Positions 54,164-64,000 of a stretch of DNA of 64,000 nucleotides are shown piece by piece (the stretch's first letter is position 1; each line of letters starts with the position of its first letter). Both the position numbers and the translations under genes were made by a program. This DNA comes from Modestobacter sp. VKM Ac-2985. Its GTDB lineage: Bacteria > Actinomycetota > Actinomycetes > Mycobacteriales > Geodermatophilaceae. The stretch spans positions 806,001 to 870,000 of the forward strand of contig NZ_JAPVBI010000001.1 in the NCBI RefSeq assembly GCF_026967925.1, written 5' to 3'. The notes under the pieces were generated by a model. The model did not search any database. It had not been told where the DNA came from and saw only the letters and a list, made by a program, of their open reading frames with translations.

Positions 54164-54502
54164 TCAGGTCCGGCTGGTGTCGGGCTGCAGGCTGCGGGGG
54201 ACCGGCAGCGGGGGCAGCGGTGTCGGGGTCCGCCGGGCGCGCTCCGCGCCGGGGAGCAGCAGGTCCGGCCGGGTGCGCGGCTCGAGCGGGGCGGGGACCA
54301 GTGAGGCGGTCTGGGGCAGGCGGAGGTCGGCCAGCTGCATCCAGCTGGTCCGGCGGAGCCCGGAGACGACGGCTTGGACGTGCACCCGGCAGGTGCCGTC
54401 GGGTGCGTGCCGCCAGCCGAGCAGGACCGCGGGCCGCCAGTTCCCGTCCAGCAGGAACTCCACCGGCAACGGCTCACCCAGCAGCGTCGTCATCTCCTGC
54501 AC
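54164..54502 (-). CDS. Hypothetical protein, beta-rich
   Basis: A 112-residue soluble protein not assigned to a family. [35 protein letters not shown] has a small beta-barrel pattern, and the rest is Pro/Arg-rich. I start it at GTG 54502: TACAGT ends 7 bases upstream, the spacing of a leaderless promoter. ATG 54493 is an alternative, but AGGAG abuts it directly. Confidence 0.6.
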   Translation of the reverse strand: MQEMTTLLGEPLPVEFLLDGNWRPAVLLGWRHAPDGTCRVHVQAVVSGLRRTSWMQLADLRLPQTASLVPAPLEPRTRPDLLLPGAERARRTPTPLPPLPVPRSLQPDTSRT

Positions 54503-54625
54503 GGCGGCGACTGTAGGTGCGCGTTCGATCACAGATCGGCAGGCGCGCGTGCGGTGGCCCGCTCGGGAAGCGCGCCGGGGTGCGGTGCGTTGACCCGGAC
54601 AACCAACGCGAAAGGCACCTCCCTC

Positions 54626-55615
54626 ATGCGCATCCCGCTGTCCGTCCTCGACCTCGCCCCGATCGCCCGCGGGGAGACCGTCAGCAGCAGCATCGCGGCC
54701 AGCGTCGCCCTGGCTCAGCGCGCGGAGGAGCACGGCTACCAGCGGGTCTGGTACGCCGAGCACCACAACATGCCGAGCATCGCCTCCTCGGCCACCAGCG
54801 TGCTCATCGCCCACGTCGGCGCGCAGACCAGCCGGATCCGGCTCGGTGCCGGTGGCGTCATGCTGCCCAACCACGCGCCGCTCACCATCGCCGAGCAGTT
54901 CGGCACCCTCGACGCGATGTACCCCGGCCGGATCGACCTCGGCCTGGGCCGCGCGCCGGGCTCGGACCAGAACACGATGTACGCGCTGCGCCGTGACCCG
55001 AACTCCGCGGACACCTTCCCGCAGGACGTGCTGGAGCTGCAGGGGTACCTGGCCGGCCGGACCCGGGTGCCCGGCGTCGACGCCATCCCCGGCAAGGGCT
55101 CGGACGTCCCGCTCTACGTGCTCGGCTCCTCGCTGTTCGGCGCCCACCTGGCCGCTGCGCTCGGCCTGCCCTACGCCTTCGCCAGCCACTTCGCGCCCCA
55201 GGCCCTGGAGGCCGCCGTCGCCACCTACCGACGGGAGTTCCAGCCCTCCGACCAGCTGGCGGAGCCCCACGTCATCGCCGGGGTCAACGTCGTCGCCGCC
55301 GACACCGTGCGCCAGGCGGAGGAGAACCTGCAGGCAGTGCGCCGGAACATGGCGGTGGGCCTGTTCGGGCGGGGACGCAGCTTCACCGACGAGGAGGCCG
55401 ACCTGCTGCTCGAGCAGGGGGCCGGGCAGCACGTCAGCTCGATGTTCACCTACGCCGCGATCGGCACCCCGCGGGAGATCGGCGACTACCTCGAGGGGTT
55501 CCGCAAGCAGGCCGACGCCGACGAGCTGATCGTCGCCCACCAGGCTCCGACCACCGAGGGCCGGCTCCGCTCGGTGACCCTGACCGCGGAGGCCATGGAG
55601 TCCGTCAGCGCGTAG
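54626..55615 (+). CDS. LLM-class flavin-dependent oxidoreductase
   Basis: A 329-residue luciferase-like monooxygenase. [16 protein letters not shown] and [26 protein letters not shown] are the family hallmarks, followed by [45 protein letters not shown] and [26 protein letters not shown]. It would use FMNH2 or F420 depending on the branch; the MsnO8-like subgroup fits best. Isolated gene, no pathway context. Confidence 0.92.
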   Translation: MRIPLSVLDLAPIARGETVSSSIAASVALAQRAEEHGYQRVWYAEHHNMPSIASSATSVLIAHVGAQTSRIRLGAGGVMLPNHAPLTIAEQFGTLDAMYPGRIDLGLGRAPGSDQNTMYALRRDPNSADTFPQDVLELQGYLAGRTRVPGVDAIPGKGSDVPLYVLGSSLFGAHLAAALGLPYAFASHFAPQALEAAVATYRREFQPSDQLAEPHVIAGVNVVAADTVRQAEENLQAVRRNMAVGLFGRGRSFTDEEADLLLEQGAGQHVSSMFTYAAIGTPREIGDYLEGFRKQADADELIVAHQAPTTEGRLRSVTLTAEAMESVSA

Positions 55616-55620
55616 CTGCG

Positions 55621-56952
55621 TCAGGCGGTGGGGCGGACGCCGCCGATGAAGCCGCTCCACCGCATCGACGTGACCCGGATGACCGAGCCGCTCTGCGGGG
55701 CCTCCAGGATCTGGCCGCCGCCGAGGTAGATGGCCACGTGGTGGATGGTCGAGGGGCGGCTGGTGTCGGTGGCCCAGAAGACCAGGTCACCGCGCTGCAG
55801 GTCCGACCGGGGGACCGTGGGCAGGGCCGAGTACTGGGCCCTGCTGTTGCGCGGGATCGAGACGCCGGCCTGGGCGTAGGCGTAGCGGGTGAGCCCGGAG
55901 CAGTCGAAGCCGACGATCCCGGCGTCGATGCCCCAGCCGACGCTGGGCCCGCGGAGGGAGCCGCCGCCCCAGGAGTAGATCGTGCCCAGGTGGCGGCGCG
56001 CGGCGGAGATGGCGGTCTCGACCGCGGAGGAGTCGCTGATCCCGGCCGGGGTGCCGGCCTGCGGCTTCGAGACGACGGAGCGGGTGGGTGCCGACGCCCG
56101 CTGGGCAGCCGCTCGTTCGGCGGAAGCCCGCTCCGCAGCAGCGCGCTCGGCGGCGGCGCGCTCGGCGGCGGCCTGCTGGGCGGCGTGCTGCTCGGCGGCG
56201 ACGCGGGCGCCCTGCAGGCCGAGGAGCTCCTGCTGGGCCCGGGCGAGCTCCTGCTCCAGCGTGGCCTGGCGGGCGGCGAGCCCGGCTGCCTGGGCCCGGG
56301 CGCCGGCCTCCAGCTCCTCGGCGGTGGCCAGCGCGTCCTCGGCCTCCTGCTTCAGCGTCGCGGCCGCGGTCAGGCTCGCCTGCGCGGCTGACTCGGCGGC
56401 GCGAGCCTGCTCCTCGGCGGCCGTCACCGCGACGACGACGTCGCCCTGGTGGGCGCCGGCGGCCTCGAGGAGGGCGGCGCGCTCGAGCATCTGCGCCGGG
56501 CCATCGGCGGTGGTCAGCGCCTCCAGGGTCGGGGAGGTGCTGCCCTGCTGGTAGCTCTGCCGGGCGAACGTGGCGATGTCCGTGCGGGCGGTGGCCAGCT
56601 CGGCGGCGGCCCGGTCGGCGGAGGCCGCTGCGGCGTCGGCGGCGGCCTGGGCCACCTCGTACTCGGCCTGCTGGGCCTGGAAGGCGTCCAGGGCGATCGC
56701 CGACTGCGCCCGGGCGGCGTCCACCTCGGCCTGCGCGGTGGCCAGCTCGGCGGAGAGGGAGCCGACCTGCTGCGCGGCGGCGTCCTGCTGCTGCCGAGCC
56801 GCGCTGATCTGCTCGTCGGAGGGGTTGGTCGGGGTGGCCGCGGCGATGCCGGGGACCGCGACCAGGCAGAGGGCCGCCACGACGACCACGCCGGCCATCC
56901 GGCGCACCGGACGTGTGCCGGTGCGTCGCTGGATCGAAGCCTCGGTGCCCAT
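55621..56952 (-). CDS. Secreted NlpC/P60 peptidoglycan hydrolase (RipA/RipC-like)
   Basis: A 443-residue exported enzyme. A signal peptide (GVVVVAALCLVAVPGIAAATP) is followed by a ~260-residue coiled coil rich in Ala, Glu and Gln, and a C-terminal NlpC/P60 domain. The catalytic Cys is in GFDCSGLTRYAYAQAG, the His in TIHHVAIYLGGGQILEAPQ. The extra GIDAGIVG loop before the Cys is typical of actinobacterial D,L-endopeptidases that cleave septal peptidoglycan. ATG 56952 is preferred; a GTG at 56970 is possible. Confidence 0.92.
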   Translation of the reverse strand: MGTEASIQRRTGTRPVRRMAGVVVVAALCLVAVPGIAAATPTNPSDEQISAARQQQDAAAQQVGSLSAELATAQAEVDAARAQSAIALDAFQAQQAEYEVAQAAADAAAASADRAAAELATARTDIATFARQSYQQGSTSPTLEALTTADGPAQMLERAALLEAAGAHQGDVVVAVTAAEEQARAAESAAQASLTAAATLKQEAEDALATAEELEAGARAQAAGLAARQATLEQELARAQQELLGLQGARVAAEQHAAQQAAAERAAAERAAAERASAERAAAQRASAPTRSVVSKPQAGTPAGISDSSAVETAISAARRHLGTIYSWGGGSLRGPSVGWGIDAGIVGFDCSGLTRYAYAQAGVSIPRNSRAQYSALPTVPRSDLQRGDLVFWATDTSRPSTIHHVAIYLGGGQILEAPQSGSVIRVTSMRWSGFIGGVRPTA

Positions 56953-57112
56953 GTCCTCGCGTCCCTCCACTGCCGTCGTTCACCCGATCAGGTGACCTGG
57001 CAGAGAAGTCGGACGTTCCCAGGTGGTCCTTGAGCGCCTCGACACCATGAGTTGGTGACAACGACGTCGCCCGGTTCGGGGTCCGGCGCGGCGCTCGGGG
57101 GAGCATGGGGGC

Positions 57113-57310
57113 ATGAACGTCTTCACCGACTACGCCGAGACGCACTGGGTCCCGATCAACGGCGACATGGTGACCGTGCAGACCATCGACGCTGCGGGGG
57201 AGCGGGAGACGCACGTGCTCTCGGTGCCGGACGCGCTGGCCCAGTTCACGGTCAAGTACCCGTTCGTGGACGACGCCCAGGCCGCTGCGCTCTTCGCCCA
57301 GGGCGGCTGA
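57113..57310 (+). CDS. Small conserved hypothetical protein
   Basis: A 65-residue soluble protein beginning NVFTDYAETHWVPINGDMVTVQTID. The aromatic/acidic pattern and normal codon use indicate a real gene, but no family is recognised. Confidence 0.6.
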   Translation: MNVFTDYAETHWVPINGDMVTVQTIDAAGERETHVLSVPDALAQFTVKYPFVDDAQAAALFAQGG

Positions 57311-57371
57311 CGACGCCGCCACGAGGCCTGGATCACGGCACACCCGGCGGCACCGGGCTGTTGAGCAGGGT

Positions 57372-57980
57372 GTGACGCTCCGCCTGCTCGTCCTCGGTGA
57401 CTCCCTCGCCTTCGGCACCGGTGCCGCGACGGTGCAGGACACCGTCGGTCCGCGGCTGACCCGTGCGCTGGTGGACGCCGGGCACGACGTGCACCTGCAG
57501 GTGGTCGCCGTGCCCGGGGCCACCTCCCTGGACCTCGGCGCCCAGGTCGGCCGGGTGACCGGGCCCGTGGACGTCGCGCTGCTGGTCGTCGGTGCCAACG
57601 ACCTGACCCGCCAGGTGTCACCGGTCCGGGCGGCCGCGGCGCTGGGCTCGGCCGTGCAGGAGCTGCGCGGGGCCGGCGCCGCGGTGCTGGTGGTCCCGAC
57701 GCCCGACCTGTCGTCGGTGGCCTGGGTGCCCCCGGCCTTCCGCGCGGTCGTCGCCGGCCTCTGCGACCAGCTGCGCAGCCGGCAGACCGTCGCCGCCGAG
57801 CAGGCCGGCGCCGTCGTCGCACCGGTGGCCCCGGAGCTGTCCCGGCGGTTCGCCGCCGACCCCACGCTGTTCTCCGCCGACCGGTTCCACCCGTCCTCGG
57901 CCGGTTACGCGCTGGTGGCCGAGGCCCTGGCCCCGGCGCTGCTCCGGCTGGCCGCCGAACGCACCGACGCCGCGGCCTGA
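57372..57980 (+). CDS. SGNH/GDSL hydrolase
   Basis: A 202-residue cytosolic esterase-like protein with the four SGNH blocks: GDSLAFG (Ser nucleophile), VPGATS (Gly), GANDLTR (Asn) and DRFHPSSAGY (catalytic Asp and His). The substrate class is open: esters or thioesters of lipids or sugars. It is preceded by a small hypothetical gene 61 bases upstream. Confidence 0.9.
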   Translation: MTLRLLVLGDSLAFGTGAATVQDTVGPRLTRALVDAGHDVHLQVVAVPGATSLDLGAQVGRVTGPVDVALLVVGANDLTRQVSPVRAAAALGSAVQELRGAGAAVLVVPTPDLSSVAWVPPAFRAVVAGLCDQLRSRQTVAAEQAGAVVAPVAPELSRRFAADPTLFSADRFHPSSAGYALVAEALAPALLRLAAERTDAAA

Positions 57981-58174
57981 CCCAGCCGGGCTCGCGCAGG
58001 GGCAGCCGGCAGTCGGCAGGCCGCCGTCCCGTCGAGGAGCCGGCGCCGGTGCCGGCAACCAGTCGGTGGCCGCACGAGGCGACCACCGCGCCGTCCGCGG
58101 TCGCGCCACAGCACCTCCGTCGGCGCCTGCTTGGCGCTCACCCGAGCGCCACCAGGTCGACGACCCCAGGACGC

Positions 58175-58214
58175 CGAACGGGCCGGCACCCCAGGTGGGG
58201 TGCCGGCCCGTTCG
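58175..58214. terminator. Terminator of the sdhCAB operon
   Basis: A perfect 19-bp stem (58175-58193 with 58196-58214) with a 2-base loop, starting 22 bases after the sdhB stop on the minus strand. The rest of the 257-base gap to the SGNH gene (57981-58236) shows no gene. Confidence 0.8.
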
Positions 58215-58236
58215 GCCACCGGGGAGGTGCCGGCGA

Positions 58237-59016
58237 TCAGCTCATCGGGACGGCGCCGGCGCGCAGCGCACCGAGCAGGTCGTGGTTGAGCCGGGAGATG
58301 GTCTCCATCGAGATGCCCTTGGGGCACACGGCGGAGCACTCGCCGATGTTGCTGCAGCCACCGAAGTCCTCGGCGTCCTGCTGGGCCACCATCTTCAGCA
58401 CCCGGGCGTCGCGCTCGGGCTGGCCCTGCGGCATGAGCCCGAGGTGGGAGACCTTCGCCGCGGTGAACAGCATCGCCGAGCCGTTCGGGCAGGCCGCCAC
58501 GCAGGCACCGCAGCCGATGCAGGTCGCGGCGTCGAAGGCGGCGTCGGAGTTCTTCTTCGGCACCGGGGTGGAGTGCGCCTCGGGGGCCGTGCCGGTCGGG
58601 GCGCTGATGAACCCGCCGGCGGAGATGATCCGGTCGAACGCCGACCGGTCCACGGCGAGGTCCTTGACCACCGGGAAACCGCCGGCGCGCCACGGCTCGA
58701 TGTCCAGCACGTCGCCGTCGGAGAACGACCGCATGTGCAGCTGGCAGACGGTGGCCTGCTCGGGGCCGTGCGCGATGCCGTTGATCATCAGACCGCAGGA
58801 ACCGCAGATGCCCTCGCGGCAGTCGTGGTCGAAGGCCACCGGGTCGTCGCCGTCGAGGATCAGCTTCTCGTTCAGCACGTCGAGCATCTCGAGGAACGAC
58901 ATGTCGGGCGAGACGTCGGTGACGTGGTACGTCACCATCTTGCCCTTCTTGGTCCGGTCGCGCTGACGCCAGATGCGCAGCGTCAGGCTCATCATCGGTG
59001 TCTCTGTGCTGGTCAC
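58237..59016 (-). CDS. sdhB: Succinate dehydrogenase iron-sulfur subunit
   Basis: A 259-residue subunit with the three clusters: 2Fe-2S in [15 protein letters not shown]...ATVC, 4Fe-4S in [12 protein letters not shown] and 3Fe-4S in [15 protein letters not shown]. It carries electrons from SdhA to quinone through SdhC. GTG 59016 is chosen because GGAG lies 6 bases upstream; MM at 58995-58990 would be later starts. It lies 16 bases after the sdhA stop. Confidence 0.94.
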   Translation of the reverse strand: MTSTETPMMSLTLRIWRQRDRTKKGKMVTYHVTDVSPDMSFLEMLDVLNEKLILDGDDPVAFDHDCREGICGSCGLMINGIAHGPEQATVCQLHMRSFSDGDVLDIEPWRAGGFPVVKDLAVDRSAFDRIISAGGFISAPTGTAPEAHSTPVPKKNSDAAFDAATCIGCGACVAACPNGSAMLFTAAKVSHLGLMPQGQPERDARVLKMVAQQDAEDFGGCSNIGECSAVCPKGISMETISRLNHDLLGALRAGAVPMS

Positions 59017-59052
59017 TTGCAGCTCCGCTGTGTCACTTGTAGCTCCGCTGTG
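59013..59052. repeat. 20-bp tandem duplication at the sdhA-sdhB junction
   Basis: 59013-59032 and 59033-59052 differ at one base in 20. On the minus strand the first copy holds the last codons and TGA stop of sdhA; the second copy supplies the GGAG and the GTG start of sdhB. Confidence 0.8.
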
Positions 59053-60979
59053 CGAGGTGGACGTACTCGTACTCGAGGGCCTCGCGGTGCAGCACCGGCG
59101 GTTCGCCCTCCGGGGTGTACTCCCACGCGGCGACGTAGGCGTACTCCTCGTCGTCGCGCAGCGCCTCACCCTCCGGCGTCTGGCTCTCGACCCGGAAGTG
59201 CCCACCGCAGCTCTCGTTGCGGTGGAGCGCGTCGACGCACATCAGCTCGGCGAGCTCGATGAAGTCGGCGACCCGGCCGGCGTGCTCCAGGTTCTGGTTG
59301 AAGATGCCCTGCTCACCGGAGACCTTCACGTTGGTCCAGAACTCGTGCCGGATCTCCGGGATCCGGTCCAGTGCCTTGCGCAGGCCCTCTTCCGAGCGCT
59401 CCATGCCGCACAGGTCCCACATCAGTCGGCCGAGCTCGCGATGGAAGGAGGCGACCGTCCGGGTGCCGTTGATCGACAGCAGCCGCTCGGTCTGGCTGCG
59501 GACCGACTGCTCGGCCTCGACCGCCGCCGGGTGGGTGGCGTCGACCGCGGGGAACGGGCCGTCGGCGAGGTAGTTGCTGATCGTGCTGGGGAGCACGAAG
59601 TAGCCGTCGGCCAGGCCCTGCATCAGTGCGCTGGCACCCAGCCGGTTGGCGCCCTGGTCGGAGAAGTTGGCCTCACCGATGACGAACAGGCCCGGGATGT
59701 TGGACGACAGGTCGTAGTCGACCCACAGCCCGCCCATCGTGTAGTGGACGGCCGGGTAGATCCGCATCCCGGTCTCGTAGGCGTTCTCGCCGGTGATCCG
59801 GTTGTACATGTCGAAGAGGTTGCCGTACTTCGCCTCGATCGCCGGCTGGCCCAGCCGGGCGATGGCGTCGCTGAAGTCCAGGTACACGCCCAGCCCGTTC
59901 GGCCCGACGCCGCGGCCCTCGTCGCAGACGTTCTTGGACTGGCGCGAGGCGATGTCGCGGGGCACGAGGTTCCCGAACGCGGGGTACTTGCGCTCGAGGT
60001 AGTAGTCGCGCTCGTCCTCCGGGATGTCCTTGGGGTTGCGGTCGTCACCGCGCTCCTTGGGCACCCAGACCCGGCCGTCGTTGCGCAGCGACTCGCTCAT
60101 CAGCGTCAGCTTCGACTGGTAGTCGCCGCTCACCGGGATGCAGGTCGGGTGGATCTGCGTGTAGCACGGGTTGGCGAACAGGGCGCCGCGCTTGTGTGCC
60201 CGCCAGGCCGCCGTGACGTTGGAGCCCTTGGCGTTGGTGGAGAGGTAGAAGACGTTGCTGTAGCCACCGGAGGCCAGCACGACGGCGTCGGCGAAGTGGC
60301 TGGTGATCTCGCCGGTGATCAGGTTCCGGACGACGATGCCCCGGGCCTTCCCGTCGACGACGACCAGGTCGAGCATCTCGGTGCGCGGGTGCTGCTCGAC
60401 GTTGCCGAGGCCGATCTGCCGCTCCAGGGCCTGGTACGCGCCGTAGAGCAGCTGCTGGCCGGTCTGGCCGCGGGCGTAGAAGGTGCGCGCCACCTGGGCG
60501 CCACCGAAGGAGCGGTTGTCCAGCAGGCCGCCGTACTCGCGGGCGAACGGCACGCCCTGGGCCACGGCCTGGTCGATGATCGCGGCGCTGACCTCGGCCA
60601 GCCGGTAGGAGTTGTCCTCGCGGGAGCGGAAGTCACCGCCCTTGACGGTGTCGTAGAACAGCCGGTGCACGCTGTCGCCGTCGTTGCGGTAGTTCTTGGC
60701 GGCGTTGATGCCGCCCTGGGCTGCGACGCTGTGCGCGCGCCGGGGGCTGTCCTGGAACCAGAAGTTCTTGACCCGGTAGCCCATCTCGGCCAGCGACGCC
60801 GCCGCCGAGCCACCGGCCAGGCCGGTGCCGACCACGATGATCGACAGCCGGCGGCGGTTGGCCGGGTTGACCAGCCGGGCGCGGAACTTGCGCTCGTTCC
60901 AGCGGTCGGGGAGCGGGACGTCGCGAGGGGCGGTCGTGTCGGCGATCGGCTCGCCCACGGTGAAGAGCTCGAGAGGCAT
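59033..60979 (-). CDS. sdhA: Succinate dehydrogenase flavoprotein subunit
   Basis: A 648-residue flavoprotein. FAD-binding [24 protein letters not shown] and the covalent-FAD His region [17 protein letters not shown] are intact, as are HPTCIP and [19 protein letters not shown]. Its relatives are the B-type enzymes with a single diheme cytochrome subunit. It oxidises succinate to fumarate at the membrane. It is transcribed after sdhC, with 19 bases between them. Confidence 0.95.
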   Translation of the reverse strand: MPLELFTVGEPIADTTAPRDVPLPDRWNERKFRARLVNPANRRRLSIIVVGTGLAGGSAAASLAEMGYRVKNFWFQDSPRRAHSVAAQGGINAAKNYRNDGDSVHRLFYDTVKGGDFRSREDNSYRLAEVSAAIIDQAVAQGVPFAREYGGLLDNRSFGGAQVARTFYARGQTGQQLLYGAYQALERQIGLGNVEQHPRTEMLDLVVVDGKARGIVVRNLITGEITSHFADAVVLASGGYSNVFYLSTNAKGSNVTAAWRAHKRGALFANPCYTQIHPTCIPVSGDYQSKLTLMSESLRNDGRVWVPKERGDDRNPKDIPEDERDYYLERKYPAFGNLVPRDIASRQSKNVCDEGRGVGPNGLGVYLDFSDAIARLGQPAIEAKYGNLFDMYNRITGENAYETGMRIYPAVHYTMGGLWVDYDLSSNIPGLFVIGEANFSDQGANRLGASALMQGLADGYFVLPSTISNYLADGPFPAVDATHPAAVEAEQSVRSQTERLLSINGTRTVASFHRELGRLMWDLCGMERSEEGLRKALDRIPEIRHEFWTNVKVSGEQGIFNQNLEHAGRVADFIELAELMCVDALHRNESCGGHFRVESQTPEGEALRDDEEYAYVAAWEYTPEGEPPVLHREALEYEYVHLAQRSYK

Positions 60980-60998
60980 GGCGGTGTGTCCTTCTCTC

Positions 60999-61709
60999 TC
61001 AGTCGATCAAGCCGAAGACGACGGACAGCGGGACGAGCAGGAAGCCCACGGTGATGACCCCGGCGACGACGTAGGCGAGGCCGTTGACGGCGCGCTCGCG
61101 GCGCTTGTTCGTCTGGCCGAGGGTCTGGGTGGCGGCGAAGATGCCGTGCCGCAGGTGCAGGCCGAGCAGCACCATCGAGACCACGTAGAAGAGCGTGATC
61201 GGGATGTTGGAGAAGCTGGCGATCAGGCGGTCGTAGGGCGTGGAGTCGTAGCCGACCGGGTTCACCGCGCCGAGCGTGAGGTCCAGGATGTGCCAGATGA
61301 TGAAGAGCGCCAGGATGAGCCCGCCCCAGCGGACGGTGCGCGAGGCGAAGCTCTGCTGCACCCGCTTCTTGGTCACGTAGGGCACCGGACGGGCGCGCCG
61401 GGCCTGGCGCCACAGCGAGATGGCCGCCCAGAAGTGCAGCACCACCGCGGCGAGCAGCACGATCCGGATGATCCAGAGCGCCGTCTGGGCCGGGAGCGCC
61501 GGCTCACCGATGGTGCGGATCCACCCGGAATAGCTGTTGAACGCCTCGGCGCCGGAGAAGGCCTTCAGGTTGCCGACCATGTGGGCGAGCAAGTAGAGGA
61601 TCATGATGATCCCGCTGACCGCCATGACGGTCTTCTTCACGACCGAGCTGTCGAACCGGCCGGTCTTGGGGGCCCTGCGCTGGGCCGGCTGCGTCGTCAC
61701 TGTCGCCAC
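60999..61709 (-). CDS. sdhC: Succinate dehydrogenase cytochrome b subunit
   Basis: A 236-residue membrane subunit with five helices and the diheme histidines in [35 protein letters not shown] and [15 protein letters not shown], as in the B. subtilis-type cytochrome b558. It anchors SdhAB and reduces menaquinone. GTG 61709 is preceded by TACCTT ending 7 bases upstream, so a leaderless start is likely; GTG 61700 is an alternative. Confidence 0.92.
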   Translation of the reverse strand: MATVTTQPAQRRAPKTGRFDSSVVKKTVMAVSGIIMILYLLAHMVGNLKAFSGAEAFNSYSGWIRTIGEPALPAQTALWIIRIVLLAAVVLHFWAAISLWRQARRARPVPYVTKKRVQQSFASRTVRWGGLILALFIIWHILDLTLGAVNPVGYDSTPYDRLIASFSNIPITLFYVVSMVLLGLHLRHGIFAATQTLGQTNKRRERAVNGLAYVVAGVITVGFLLVPLSVVFGLID

Positions 61710-61926
61710 AAGGCCAAAGGTAAGCCCAGTGCCCACGTGACACCCAGGTGAACGCACCGTGACACAGCTCATGTAAGGGAAGCCTCACCGGTTGAGCGGC
61801 CCAACCAGACCCTCGGCACGTTGCCGGGAGCGGGCGGACACCACCCGTCACCCAGGGGAGACGGCGGCGCCGGGGGTGGAGGAAGATCGGCTGCGACCCA
61901 GTCCGGTGCCCCGAGAGGACGACGAC

Positions 61927-62538
<612 letters not shown>

Positions 62539-62542
62539 GCCG

Positions 62543-63328
62543 GTGGACGACCTACAGGACCCCGGGCCGGACTCCGGCAGCACCTCCGTCACCGCCGGCG
62601 GTCCGCCTGCGGGAGGCGCCGCACCCGCCGGCGGCTGGCGGACGGCGACCGTCGCCGGGCTCCGCCGGCCGATCGTGCGCTCGGTGGAGCTGCGGCTGGA
62701 CGTCCACGACCGCGTCGACCACCTGCCCGGCCAGCACTACGTCGTCCGGCTGACCGCCGAGGACGGCTACACCGCGCAGCGCTCGTACTCGGTGGCCTCG
62801 GCGCCGGACGACCCGCTGGTGGAGCTGTTCGTCGAGCGGCTGGACGACGGTGAGGTCTCCACCTACCTCGCCGACGTCGTGGAGCCCGGCGACGAGCTGG
62901 AGGTCCGCGGTCCGATCGGTGGCTGGTTCGTCTGGGACGGCGCCACCCCGGCACTGCTGGTCGGTGGCGGCAGCGGCGTCGTCCCGCTGGTCGCGATGGT
63001 CCGGCACGCCCGGGCACTCGGGCGGCTGGACCTGCTCCGGGTCGCGGTCTCGGCCCGCACGCTGGCCGAGCTGCCCTACGCCGACGAGCTGGTGGAGGCG
63101 GGGGCGTTGATCGCGCTGACCCGCGAGGTCCACGGCGTCCGCCCGGCGGCCCGGCTGACCGCGATGGACCTGCTCCCGCTGTGGGAGCCCGGGCAGACCG
63201 CCTACGTCTGCGGGTCCGCGGGCTTCGCCGAGTCCGCCAGCCAGCTGTTGGTCGGGCTGGGTCTGCCGCCGGCGTCGGTGCGGGTGGAGCGGTTCGGGCC
63301 GTCGGCGCTGGAGCTGCCGAAGCGCTGA
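62543..63328 (+). CDS. FAD/NAD(P)H oxidoreductase (ferredoxin reductase fold)
   Basis: A 261-residue reductase. The FAD motif AQRSYSVASAPDD, the ring of EVRGPIGGWFVW, and the NAD(P)-binding LLVGGGSGVVPLVAMVRHARAL and AYVCGSAGFAESASQLL are all seen. It has no ferredoxin domain. It presumably passes electrons from NAD(P)H to the SuoX-like protein encoded just upstream. Confidence 0.9.
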   Translation: MDDLQDPGPDSGSTSVTAGGPPAGGAAPAGGWRTATVAGLRRPIVRSVELRLDVHDRVDHLPGQHYVVRLTAEDGYTAQRSYSVASAPDDPLVELFVERLDDGEVSTYLADVVEPGDELEVRGPIGGWFVWDGATPALLVGGGSGVVPLVAMVRHARALGRLDLLRVAVSARTLAELPYADELVEAGALIALTREVHGVRPAARLTAMDLLPLWEPGQTAYVCGSAGFAESASQLLVGLGLPPASVRVERFGPSALELPKR

Positions 63329-63339
63329 GCCGGCCTCCC

Positions 63340-63375
63340 GGTCGGAGAGGTGAGGCTATCCTCACCTCTCCGACC
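63340..63375. promoter_or_regulatory. Iron box (DtxR/IdeR-type operator) in a 16-bp inverted repeat
   Basis: A perfect inverted repeat (63340-63355 with 63360-63375, loop CTAT). Its core, 63347-63368, reads GAGGTGAGGCTATCCTCACC, close to the DtxR/IdeR consensus with AGGTNAGGCTANCCTNACCT. It lies 16 bases before the siderophore-binding protein start, so iron-loaded repressor would shut the gene off. Confidence 0.8.
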
Positions 63376-63391
63376 TGATCGAGGAGTGCCT

Positions 63392-64000
63392 GTGCCCCGC
63401 CGTCCCTTCGCCCGCGCCGTCATCGCGACCGCGACCTTCACCACCGTCCTCGGGCTCGCCGCCTGCGGTGGCTCCGACGACGAGGGCACCGCGGCTGCTG
63501 CCGGTTCCTCACCGGCGTCGGATGCCTTCCCGGTCAGCATCGAGAACAAGTTCGGCACCACGGAGATCCCGGAGCAGCCCGAGCGGGTGGTCACCGTCGG
63601 CTTCAACGACCAGGACTTCGTGCTCGCCCTGGGCGTCACCCCGGTCGGCGTCCGGGAGAACCTCGGCGAGTACGACGCCACCCAGCGGCCGTGGGCGCAG
63701 GAGCAGCTCGACGGCGCGGAGCTGCCGACCATCGGTGGTGCGGAGATCGACGTCGAGGCCGTCGCCGCACTGGACCCCGACCTGATCGTCGGCGTCTACT
63801 CCTACATGGACCAGGCGGTGTACGACCAGCTGTCCGGCATCGCGCCGACCCTCGCGCAGACCGACGACCACGCCGACGGCGCCACCCCCTGGCAGGAGCA
63901 GACCCTGCTCACCGGTGAGGCGCTCGGCCTCGAGGAGGAGGCCCAGGAGCTGGTCGCGGACGTCGAGGGGCAGTTCGAGGAGGCGATCAGCGAGAACCCG
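63392..64000 (+). CDS. Iron-siderophore ABC transporter substrate-binding lipoprotein (partial)
   Basis: The first 203 residues, cut by the window end. A lipobox LAAC (Cys25) is followed by an acidic linker and a FecB/FepB-type domain: FGTTEIPEQPERVVTVGFNDQDFVLALGVTPVG, ALDPDLIVGVYSYMDQAVYDQLSGIAPTLAQ. It binds ferric siderophores for an ABC importer, presumably encoded further on. GTG 63392 has GAGGAG upstream; the iron box controls it. Confidence 0.9.
   Translation, partial: MPRRPFARAVIATATFTTVLGLAACGGSDDEGTAAAAGSSPASDAFPVSIENKFGTTEIPEQPERVVTVGFNDQDFVLALGVTPVGVRENLGEYDATQRPWAQEQLDGAELPTIGGAEIDVEAVAALDPDLIVGVYSYMDQAVYDQLSGIAPTLAQTDDHADGATPWQEQTLLTGEALGLEEEAQELVADVEGQFEEAISENP

Overview
This 64 kb window is high-GC DNA with dense genes, many GTG starts and many 4-base ATGA or GTGA overlaps. 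It looks like a chromosomal piece of an actinobacterium. The order fumC - glpX - DUF4245 - xseB - xseA - acidic Rv1109c-like protein - ispH - DUF6542-like - (insertion) - ychF matches the Mycobacterium tuberculosis Rv1098c-Rv1112 block. DUF1707, DUF222-HNH and LmeA/MmpL-like genes also fit, and I would guess Geodermatophilaceae or a near relative (inference). I see no tRNA, rRNA, CRISPR array, IS element or prophage.

Layout. (1) 1-8173, all on +: a tightly coupled operon with a methyltransferase end, a GNAT acyltransferase, two acyl carrier proteins, two SDR activities (one fused to a MaoC hydratase), a metallo-beta-lactamase-fold hydrolase, a KASIII-type synthase, an FkbH-like HAD-IIIC protein and an AMP-forming ligase. 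Together they can load, build and hydrolyse a small acyl chain on an ACP, probably to decorate a sugar or surface glycan. (2) 8204-18730: conserved housekeeping block (fumC, glpX, xseAB, ispH), with an added two-domain glycosyltransferase/acetyltransferase and a D,D-carboxypeptidase. (3) 19125-37090: material lying between the DUF6542-like gene and ychF. It holds YihY, RmuC, the Ada-AlkA/Ogt alkylation repair pair, an ECF sigma factor module, an ABC transporter with a two-component system, and a frameshifted DUF222-HNH gene.

The most interesting part is 23.6-32.1 kb. An ECF sigma factor is followed by a cytosolic anti-sigma-like protein, a TPR-CHAT caspase-like protease and a secreted subtilase. 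Next come a membrane retropepsin-7TM protein coupled to an ATP-grasp amidoligase, and a divergent secreted repeat protein. Three starts in this region are preceded by the same bipartite motif, GTATCAG, exactly 14 bases, then GGCACGT(A/G)C. This looks like the promoter of one sigma regulon. The sigma / small inhibitor / TPR-CHAT set resembles the accessory genes of type III-E CRISPR (Csx29-Csx30-RpoE), but without any CRISPR.

(4) 37168-49345: ychF, gene remnants with a 104-bp duplication, an oxidoreductase, lipoprotein, MscS channel, MMPL transporter with an LmeA-like partner, a glycosyltransferase, and a frameshifted reverse transcriptase with hairpins upstream. (5) 49658-52934: DUF4956, VTC-domain and Cthe_2159-like surface module. 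(6) 53016-64000: LURP-one-like protein, LLM oxidoreductase, NlpC/P60 hydrolase, the sdhCAB operon, a SuoX-like molybdoenzyme with an NAD(P)H reductase, and the start of a siderophore-binding lipoprotein behind an iron box.
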